Shown here piece by piece: positions 6,838 to 12,603 of a DNA stretch of 18,218 bases. The number at the start of each line of letters is the position of its first letter. The first letter of the stretch is position 1. The position numbers and the translations under genes were made by a program. Below the pieces are notes generated by a model. It saw nothing but the letters and a program-made list of their open reading frames with translations, made no database searches and had not been told where the DNA came from. The stretch is from Rickettsia typhi (GTDB taxonomy: Bacteria > Pseudomonadota > Alphaproteobacteria > Rickettsiales > Deianiraeaceae), in contig CAMAVG010000010.1 in assembly GCA_945861605.1 (NCBI GenBank), positions 1 through 18,218 of the forward strand, written 5' to 3'.

Positions 6838-8175
6838 TTAATTAAATTGTGCGTTAAGTTTTGTCATGATATCCAAAAAGTTTGGAAACGATGTTTTGAT
6901 GTAGGAATCATCGTCAATTGTAATGCCGGTTTGTGATTTCAACCCAGAAATAAAACACGACATTGCAATTCTGTGGTCCATATGTGTTGGAAGTTCTTCT
7001 TCGCATTTTGGGTTCAACAGCGGATTTCCAGCAATTTCAATGGAGAAATCTTCGTAATTTGCTTTACATTGAACGCCGATTTTCACAAGGTTTTCTTCCA
7101 TAATCTTCAATCGATTCGATTCCTTAGCCGTCAATTCTTCAAGACCAAAAAGGTTAGATTTCCCATTTGCAAAGGCACAAACGACAAATAAAATTGGGTA
7201 TTCGTCTATCATGGAGGCGGAGTTTTCGCCGGAAAGTGTGATTCCTTTTAATTGTGGGGAATATTGTGCGGTGATATCGGCGATTTCCTCCCCGCAAATT
7301 GTTCTTTTGTTTGTGAATTCAAGGTTTGCTCCCATTTGGATTAAAGCGTCGAAGAATCCTGCTCGTGTTTTGTTAATGCAGATGTTTTCAACGGTCACAT
7401 TTGAACCTTCGCACAAAACCGCCGTTGCAATTAGGAACGCGGCGGATGAGGGATCGTTTGGAATGGTGATGTTCATTGGCAAAAGTTGTTTTCCGCCGTT
7501 GATTGTGATAAAATCGCCATTTTTAGTTTCATTGACGGATATGTCTCCTCCGCAACCTTGAAGCATGTTTTCAGTGTGATTCCGCGTTCTGACTTTCTCA
7601 AGAATTGTCGTTCTTCCTTGAATTTGGCACGCGGCAAGAATTATTGCGGATTTCACCTGTGCCGAAGCAACTTCCATTTCGTAATGAATCGGCATAATGT
7701 TTCCGCCTTCCATTGAAAAAGGAGGAGTTCCACCCGTAGCAGAATTAAAGTTCACGCCCATTTTTTCGAGCGGTTTGAAAAGGCGTTTCATTGGTCTTTT
7801 GGAGAGGGAGGCATCGCCAGTAAAAAACGATTGAAACCCGTAAGGAGAAAAAAGCCCTGCGAGCAAGCGGGTTGAAGTTCCCGAATTTCCAAGATACAAA
7901 TGCGTTTTTGGTTCCAAAAGTGAATTCAATCCCTTGCCATAAACAAGCCATTTTTCAGATTCTTTTTCAATGTGAACGCCAGCCATGCGAAGGGAATCAA
8001 TCGTGTGAAGAACATCATCACCCTCAAGAAGATTGGATATTTCACTCACACCCATTGCAATTGATGGAATTATGATTGAGCGATGAGAGAGGGATTTATC
8101 CGGAAATGTTTCGTGTTTTAAAATGCCAAATTTCCCGCTTAAGTTTCTGCTTAAAAACGATTTTCTTCCCGCCAC
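6838..8175 (-). CDS. aroA: 3-phosphoshikimate 1-carboxyvinyltransferase (EPSP synthase)
   Basis: AroA joins PEP to shikimate-3-phosphate in the shikimate pathway. I place the start at GTG 8175, giving 445 residues, which is normal for the family. The frame stays open to TTG 8292, but that would add 39 non-homologous residues, and the frame has no ATG before the conserved core. Numbered from GTG, motifs are PDKSLSHR (25-32) with the PEP-binding lysine, LGNSGTSTRLLAG (95-107), TGDASLSKRPM (119-129), IDEYPIL (323-329) with the catalytic Asp, KESNRL (351-356) and DHRIAMS (400-406). LGNSGT marks it as class-II-like by eye. Odd point: a few extra residues (KHETF) replace the usual PG just before DKS. 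It is the first gene of the aroA-carA-permease-unknown unit, with 5 nt to carA. Confidence 0.93.
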   Translation of the reverse strand: MAGRKSFLSRNLSGKFGILKHETFPDKSLSHRSIIIPSIAMGVSEISNLLEGDDVLHTIDSLRMAGVHIEKESEKWLVYGKGLNSLLEPKTHLYLGNSGTSTRLLAGLFSPYGFQSFFTGDASLSKRPMKRLFKPLEKMGVNFNSATGGTPPFSMEGGNIMPIHYEMEVASAQVKSAIILAACQIQGRTTILEKVRTRNHTENMLQGCGGDISVNETKNGDFITINGGKQLLPMNITIPNDPSSAAFLIATAVLCEGSNVTVENICINKTRAGFFDALIQMGANLEFTNKRTICGEEIADITAQYSPQLKGITLSGENSASMIDEYPILFVVCAFANGKSNLFGLEELTAKESNRLKIMEENLVKIGVQCKANYEDFSIEIAGNPLLNPKCEEELPTHMDHRIAMSCFISGLKSQTGITIDDDSYIKTSFPNFLDIMTKLNAQFN

Positions 8176-8280
8176 AAGTCTTCTATTATTTATACCAAAA
8201 AGACAACCAAAAATTGATTTGTCAAGTGAGAATTTGCAAATGGTCGTCAATGGTTTTTTGACAAGTTCTGACAAAATTTC

Positions 8281-8308
8281 TTGACATTGCAAAAGATTTT
8301 CAAAGAAT
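8281..8308 (+). promoter_or_regulatory. candidate promoter of the secreted beta-barrel-like gene
   Basis: TTGACA (8281-8286) is followed after 16 nt by AAGAAT (8303-8308), matching 6 of 6 and 4 of 6. The predicted transcript would start near 8315, about 20 nt before GTG 8334. Two more TGACA words lie upstream (8259 and 8269), so the exact promoter is uncertain. Confidence 0.35.
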
Positions 8309-8333
8309 TGCTTGAATTAATTATGTTGATACC

Positions 8334-9080
8334 GTGAAAACAACTAGCATTATGGCAATAATTGCAGTGATAAACTGCGTAAGCTTTGCATCACACGCAT
8401 CTTCAAAAAGCTTTGAAATTGAGGCAGGTGTTTTGCATACGAACACTATGGAAATCAGCGGCTATCAGCAACAAAACGCCACAAGTGGATGGAAATCAAA
8501 CGATGCCACTCTGCGATTGGAGTTGTGGTCAAAAAATGATACCGGTTGGAATTTTGGAACAATTTTACAGCCAATATACACAAGATATTCCGGCACGATA
8601 TCTGAAAATCTTAACACACAAGGAGACTCCTACACAAAAGGCGAAATTGCAACATTGGACTACCAATTTCATTCAATACGAGAAACCGCCAATCGTCAAG
8701 TTCTGCGGTTTAAAAATGGTGGCGGAATTAAGCTTGGTGGTTCATTAATTGCTAGATACGCCCAAGCTAATTTCACTACCGCAAGTAATTCATTCCATTC
8801 AAATGGTTTTCTTGTTGCTCCACTAATAAATTTTGAAATTGAGTCAGTAATTACGCCAAAACATCGGGTGATTGTAAAATCAGATTTCCTTCCATTGCCA
8901 ACGCAAGGTCTTATGAATGGAATATACGACACGCTGTTTGCATTTCGAACCAAACTCTACAATGATAAATCCTTCGATGTTGGCCTAAGGCTATTTTTTG
9001 GCGGATACGACCCACAAAAACCAGACAAATACGCAAACAGAATATTTTTGAGTGCATTCGTTGTGCGATACAACATATAA
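8334..9080 (+). CDS. secreted, probably outer-membrane beta-barrel protein, unknown
   Basis: The 248-residue protein starts at GTG 8334. It has a clear Sec signal peptide, MKTTSIMAIIAVINCVSFASHA, with likely cleavage near residue 22. The mature part alternates polar and hydrophobic residues in many short strands, for example DATLRLELWSKNDTGWNFGTI and GGIKLGGSLIARYAQANF. It has no internal hydrophobic helix and ends in an aromatic-rich strand, FLSAFVVRYNI. This is the pattern of a small outer-membrane beta-barrel. The final residue is Ile rather than the commoner Phe/Trp. No named family is recognised. It stands alone on the plus strand, divergent from aroA. Confidence 0.7.
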   Translation: MKTTSIMAIIAVINCVSFASHASSKSFEIEAGVLHTNTMEISGYQQQNATSGWKSNDATLRLELWSKNDTGWNFGTILQPIYTRYSGTISENLNTQGDSYTKGEIATLDYQFHSIRETANRQVLRFKNGGGIKLGGSLIARYAQANFTTASNSFHSNGFLVAPLINFEIESVITPKHRVIVKSDFLPLPTQGLMNGIYDTLFAFRTKLYNDKSFDVGLRLFFGGYDPQKPDKYANRIFLSAFVVRYNI

Positions 9081-9098
9081 TTCGCCATCAACTTTTGC

Positions 9099-9240
9099 AT
9101 CACTGTACTAGTACGCTATAACAAAAATCACATGTGCGAAAATTTCGAACGGCAAAATTTTATGGCGAAAATCCATCAAACCCTTTTAGTAATTGACTTT
9201 TTGCAAATCTCGAGGTGTTATAGCGTACTAGTACAGTGAT
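9099..9240. repeat. MITE-like or regulatory element: perfect 25-bp inverted repeat
   Basis: The left arm at 9099-9123 and the right arm at 9216-9240 are perfect reverse complements over 25 bp. With one mismatch the pairing extends to 31 bp (9093-9123 and 9216-9246). Each arm contains the 10-bp perfect palindrome GTACTAGTAC (9105-9114 and 9226-9235). The spacer is 92 bp and has no coding potential. The size (about 150 bp), the terminal inverted repeats and the intergenic location fit a miniature transposable element. No clear target-site duplication is visible. The nested palindromes would also suit paired operator sites. Confidence 0.6.
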
Positions 9241-9372
9241 ACAAAAATAAAAAACCGAAAAATTTTGAAATCCCAACATAACGCGGAAAATTAACTATAA
9301 TCCACCATAAAGTTGGAGTTTTAAATATGGAAGCGAGAAAGTTTTCACGCTAAATTCCAATTTGAAAAAAAC

Positions 9373-9402
9373 TTGACATTCGCAAAAATCTTATTATATA
9401 TT
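9373..9402 (+). promoter_or_regulatory. promoter of the BI-1/erpA-like/infC unit
   Basis: TTGACA (9373-9378) and TATATT (9397-9402) are 18 nt apart; overlapping alternatives TATATA or ATATAT give 16 or 17 nt. The ATG at 9432 lies about 30 nt downstream. There is no Shine-Dalgarno sequence in the AT-rich leader. Confidence 0.55.
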
Positions 9403-9431
9403 AAACCATAATAATTATTATACTCACTCAT

Positions 9432-10154
9432 ATGAATACATTTTCATCAAGTTCCGTTTCGCAATCGGGCTCTACCGGTCTTCGTGATTACATGGTCTAT
9501 GTCTATCAATCAATGGCACTTGCACTTGGAATTACAGGTCTCGTCGCATTTGTTTTGTATCAAGCGGTTTCGGCATCGCCAGAACTTGGAAGGTTTCTTT
9601 TCCAAAGTCCGTTCAAATTCGTTGTAATGTTTGCACCATTTGCCTTGGTTTTGGTTCTTGGTTTTAAAATTCAGTCATTTTCCTTTGAAAAAGCACGCGG
9701 AATGTTTTACGCATATTCAGCCTTGATGGGTCTCTCCCTTTCATCAATTTTCCTTGTATACACAGGAACTTCGATCGCTCGTGCGTTTTTCGTTACAGCA
9801 GGAACTTTCGCCGCAATGTCGCTTTATGGCTACACAACGAAAAAAGATTTAACCGCATTTGGTTCATTCTTGATTATGGCAGTCTTTGGGTTGATCATCG
9901 CTTCAATTGTGAACATTTTCCTGAAATCAACTGGCATGGCGTTCATTCTTTCCATTCTTTCGGTTCTAATTTTCACCGGTCTAACCGCCTATGATGTTCA
10001 GAAAATCAAAGAAACATATTACCACTACCAAACCGGTGCAATTGATGACGAAACAATCAAAAAAGTTGCAATCATGGGTGCACTTTCGCTTTATATCGAT
10101 TTCGTGAACATTTTCGTCAGCCTTCTGCATCTTCTTGGTGAAAAAAAAGATTAA
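9432..10154 (+). CDS. Bax inhibitor-1/YccA family membrane protein
   Basis: The 240-residue protein has about seven hydrophobic segments, near residues 27-46, 62-80, 91-110, 115-133, 143-164, 168-187 and 212-234. It carries the UPF0005/BI-1 signatures YGYTTKKDLT (132-141), FTGLTAYDVQKIK (181-193) and GALSLYIDFVNIFV (216-229). D188 and D223 correspond to the paired aspartates that form the pH-sensing di-aspartyl site in the bacterial homologue YetJ. Family members are inner-membrane proteins, some of which leak Ca2+ or interact with FtsH; the role here is not established. The erpA-like ATG is 1 nt after the stop. Confidence 0.93.
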   Translation: MNTFSSSSVSQSGSTGLRDYMVYVYQSMALALGITGLVAFVLYQAVSASPELGRFLFQSPFKFVVMFAPFALVLVLGFKIQSFSFEKARGMFYAYSALMGLSLSSIFLVYTGTSIARAFFVTAGTFAAMSLYGYTTKKDLTAFGSFLIMAVFGLIIASIVNIFLKSTGMAFILSILSVLIFTGLTAYDVQKIKETYYHYQTGAIDDETIKKVAIMGALSLYIDFVNIFVSLLHLLGEKKD

Positions 10155-10155
10155 T

Positions 10156-10476
10156 ATGTCCGTACTACAAATCTCACACAACGCCAGCGAAAGATTAAAA
10201 CAGATAGTCTCTGGCGATCTTTCGCTCGTAATATCCGTCAATCCCGGCGGATGCAACGGATTCTCCTACTCATTTGACCTCACCAATCAAAAACCACAAT
10301 CCGCAATCGAAGTTCTTCAAAAACCACAAGTTTTGGTCTCATCCACCGCAATTGAAATGCTCAACGGCAGTGTTCTTGAATACGAAGAAAACGATATCGG
10401 GACTGCCTTTTTTTCAATCAAAAATCCAAACGCAACCTCAAAATGTGGCTGCGGAAACTCTTTTTCAACCTTTTAA
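10156..10476 (+). CDS. A-type iron-sulfur cluster carrier (ErpA/IscA family)
   Basis: The protein is 106 residues from ATG 10156. The frame is open from an ATG at 10135, but that start would overlap the upstream gene and adds non-homologous residues. The three conserved cluster-binding cysteines are present: C33 in NPGGCNGFSYSF, and C97 and C99 in the C-terminal CGCGNSF. A-type carriers pass [2Fe-2S] or [4Fe-4S] clusters from the Isc/Suf scaffold to target enzymes. ErpA, IscA and SufA cannot be told apart securely by motif. No isc or suf genes are adjacent, which slightly favours an ErpA-like stand-alone carrier. infC follows after 14 nt. Confidence 0.9.
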   Translation: MSVLQISHNASERLKQIVSGDLSLVISVNPGGCNGFSYSFDLTNQKPQSAIEVLQKPQVLVSSTAIEMLNGSVLEYEENDIGTAFFSIKNPNATSKCGCGNSFSTF

Positions 10477-10490
10477 TATTTTAATCAACG

Positions 10491-11006
10491 ATGTCATTAA
10501 AAATTCCAAGAAAAAACGAAGAAATCACAGCAAAAGAAGTTAGAGTCGTTGGCAGTGCCGGCGAAATGCTTGGAATCATGCCAACTCGCGAAGCGGTTCT
10601 CAAGGCGCGCTCCGAAGGCTTGGATTTGCTCGAAGTCTCCCCAAATGTTGAACCGCCGGTTTGTAAAATCCTCGATTTTGGAAAATATCGCTACGATGTG
10701 AAGAAAAAAGAAGCCGACGCCAAACACAAACAACACAAAGTTGAGCAAAAAGAAATCAAAATGACGCCAAACATCGGCGAACACGATTACCAAACAAAAT
10801 TCAAACGCATCGTGGAATTTCTAACGGACGGTCACCGCGTTTCGGTTATCATCCAGCTGAAAGGTCGCGAGAGGGGGACGCCCGAAAAAGCAAAGGAATT
10901 CGTGCAAAAAATTGAGGCGAACCTCGGGGATATTGCATCAGTTGTTGTGCCTGCAAGTTTTGGTGGAAACGCCGCTGCAATTACATTTGGCCCGAAGAAA
11001 AAGTAG
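10491..11006 (+). CDS. infC: translation initiation factor IF-3
   Basis: The 171-residue protein has the IF-3 N domain (about 1-80: PRKNEEITAKEVRVVGSAG, LDLLEVSPNVEPPVCKILDFGKY) and C domain (about 85-171: KEIKMTPNIGEHDYQTK and the closing ASFGGNAAAITFGPKKK). IF-3 binds the 30S subunit and discriminates initiator tRNA and start codons. The start is a normal ATG at 10491, and an in-frame stop at 10482-10484 rules out an upstream start. It therefore lacks the AUU start by which E. coli infC autoregulates. The usual partners rpmI and rplT do not follow; recR lies convergent 16 nt away. Confidence 0.96.
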   Translation: MSLKIPRKNEEITAKEVRVVGSAGEMLGIMPTREAVLKARSEGLDLLEVSPNVEPPVCKILDFGKYRYDVKKKEADAKHKQHKVEQKEIKMTPNIGEHDYQTKFKRIVEFLTDGHRVSVIIQLKGRERGTPEKAKEFVQKIEANLGDIASVVVPASFGGNAAAITFGPKKK

Positions 11007-11022
11007 CTGAAAAAAATAATTT

Positions 11023-11628
11023 TTAGACGCTTTTCCTCCCACTAAAGGCAATTTGCAAAGTTCCCTCATCCATGTATTCAAACGAAGAGCCGATTGGAAG
11101 TCCGTGTGCAAATTCGGTAATTTTGACGGAAGTTCCATTTGGGATTTTCTTGATTTCCTCCACCAAAAAGTGCATAGTCGCCTGCCATTCGAACGATGAT
11201 GTGCTTGCAAAAATGATTTCCAGAACCTCTCCCGAAATTATTCGTGAAAACAGTTGAGATGTATTCAAGTTTTCTGGCATCATTCCTTTTTGAGCCGAAA
11301 GCAACCCACCCAAGACATGGTAAGAACCGTTATACCATAAGCCTTTTTCAAGATTTGTTATGTCTTCGAAGTCCTCCACAATGCAGGCGATGGTTGAGTC
11401 TCTCTTGTAATTCTTGCAAATTGTGCATAAGTCCTCGATTTTATCCTTGAAAGTCACATTTCCGCATTTGTTGCAAGTTGTGATTTCATTTTCGATTTTT
11501 TCGAAAATCTTGATGAAATCCGCAATTTTTGCCTTGTTTCTTATGAATGAAAACGCTAATTTTGAGGCAGATTTCCTCGTCAAACCCGGATTTTTCGCAA
11601 GCCTGTTGACCAAATCATCAATTTCCAT
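11023..11628 (-). CDS. recR: recombination mediator protein RecR
   Basis: I choose ATG 11628, giving 201 residues, the same as E. coli RecR. A TTG at 11643 is possible but less likely. In the 201-aa numbering, the helix-hairpin-helix segment is near 5-25, the C4 zinc finger has C52, C55, C68 and C71, and the Toprim domain starts at IACIVEDFEDI (81-91) and continues through YHVLGG (103-108). The family motif HGLPIGSSFEYMDEGTL is at 175-191. With RecO and RecF, RecR loads RecA on gapped DNA. The start overlaps the end of ubiG by 11 nt on the same strand, so translation is probably coupled. Confidence 0.95.
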   Translation of the reverse strand: MEIDDLVNRLAKNPGLTRKSASKLAFSFIRNKAKIADFIKIFEKIENEITTCNKCGNVTFKDKIEDLCTICKNYKRDSTIACIVEDFEDITNLEKGLWYNGSYHVLGGLLSAQKGMMPENLNTSQLFSRIISGEVLEIIFASTSSFEWQATMHFLVEEIKKIPNGTSVKITEFAHGLPIGSSFEYMDEGTLQIAFSGRKSV

Positions 11629-12301
11629 TTTTTTGCAGAACAATGAAATAGTTTGCCAGTGCGGTCGGTTCGAAAAATAGCTGTTTCGTGATGGGATTGT
11701 ATGAGAATCCTTGGGTTTTTATGTGGGTGAAATTTTCAAGATTATGCGTTATGAAGCTTGGTTTTATGAAATTTTTGTTGTCGTGAGTCCCCCTTTGTAC
11801 CAAATTCAGAACATATTCCGCGGCAAATTTCGCAAAAATAGTTGCAAAAATGTTCTTATTAATTGTTGAAATTATCAAAAGTCCGTTATTTTCCACCCGT
11901 TTTCCAATTTCCTGTAAAAACAGAGCGGGATTCTCCACATGTTCGATGATATCATTTGCAAATACTGCATCAAATGTTTTTTGCGGGAAGTTTTCGATCG
12001 GGGTATTGTGATAATCAATTTTCAGACCGCCTTTTTTCGCGTGTTCAATTGCACAATCGATTGCCTGTTTGGAGGCATCAATTCCAGTAACATTTCCGCC
12101 GCACATCGCCAATGATTCCGAAGCAATTCCGCCACCGCAGCCAACATCAAGAATGTTTTTCCCCTTGATTTGCGTAAGAGACAAAACAAATTCCATTCGC
12201 AGAATGTTCAACTTGTGAAGCATTTTGCTTTCAATTGAATCGTAATTCCACCAATCATTGTGTGAGAATTTGTGAATTTCTTCCGAATTTACCGTGTTCA
12301 T
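11618..12301 (-). CDS. ubiG: ubiquinone biosynthesis O-methyltransferase
   Basis: The 227-residue SAM-dependent methyltransferase matches UbiG (COQ3), which performs both O-methylations in ubiquinone synthesis. Evidence includes the UbiG-specific N-terminus (VNSEEIHKFS then WWNYDS, and MLHKLNILRMEFV), SAM motif I ILDVGCGGGIASE (50-62), VTGIDAS (71-77), FDAVFANDIIEHVENP (110-125), ISTINKN (144-150) and the characteristic RGTHDNKNFIKP (170-181). The length is close to E. coli UbiG (240). It is the first gene of the ubiG-recR pair. A weak promoter candidate, TTGAAT-17-ACTAAT, lies about 20 nt before the ATG. Confidence 0.94.
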   Translation of the reverse strand: MNTVNSEEIHKFSHNDWWNYDSIESKMLHKLNILRMEFVLSLTQIKGKNILDVGCGGGIASESLAMCGGNVTGIDASKQAIDCAIEHAKKGGLKIDYHNTPIENFPQKTFDAVFANDIIEHVENPALFLQEIGKRVENNGLLIISTINKNIFATIFAKFAAEYVLNLVQRGTHDNKNFIKPSFITHNLENFTHIKTQGFSYNPITKQLFFEPTALANYFIVLQKNGN

Positions 12302-12603
12302 TTTTTTACATTCATTTATAGAAAAATTAGTAATATCACAAAAATTAAATTCAAGTTAATTTGACCAAGGAAGCAAGTTTTTTAAGGGGAGCGGGAGGCG
12401 AGGTTTTTTGTGAGGTGAAAACGCAGTTTGAACTTCACCCAAAAACTTTGCACGCGGCTTTGAGGTTCTTGCGTGGTGGGGTGTGTTTGGATGTAGTGTT
12501 TGGCTGAATGGTATTGTTTTGGAAATTGATGATAATATTTTTCAAAAGAAATTGACATATTTTATTTTCCCTTTTCACAAAACAACAAATACTTTTTCCT
12601 TCG
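12302..12603. other. 302-bp divergent intergenic region, ubiG/tkt
   Basis: No convincing gene is present; the minus-strand open frames here read as low-complexity. The plus strand is G-rich from about 12385 to 12530, unlike the rest of the window, with GG-runs at 12386-12403. A possible hairpin pairs GGTGAA (12414-12419) with TTCACC (12434-12439). A TTGACA at 12552-12557 points towards tkt, but no good -10 box sits at the usual spacing. Confidence 0.6.

Larger units (their letters stand above)
9081..9431. other. 351-bp non-coding region with an inverted-repeat element and a promoter
   Basis: No convincing frame is present. The left part (9093-9246) holds the inverted-repeat element. 9247-9372 is AT-rich with no recognised motif. 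The right end holds a near-consensus promoter for the BI-1 family gene. Confidence 0.7.

Noticed and set aside
9099..9240. Rho-independent terminator for the secreted beta-barrel-like gene
   Set aside because: The arms are separated by 92 bp and no T-run follows the structure, so it is not a canonical terminator.
12361..12375. GGAAGCA stretch resembling the conserved loop of SRP RNA
   Set aside because: Only about seven bases match and no surrounding stem of the SRP RNA hairpin can be formed.
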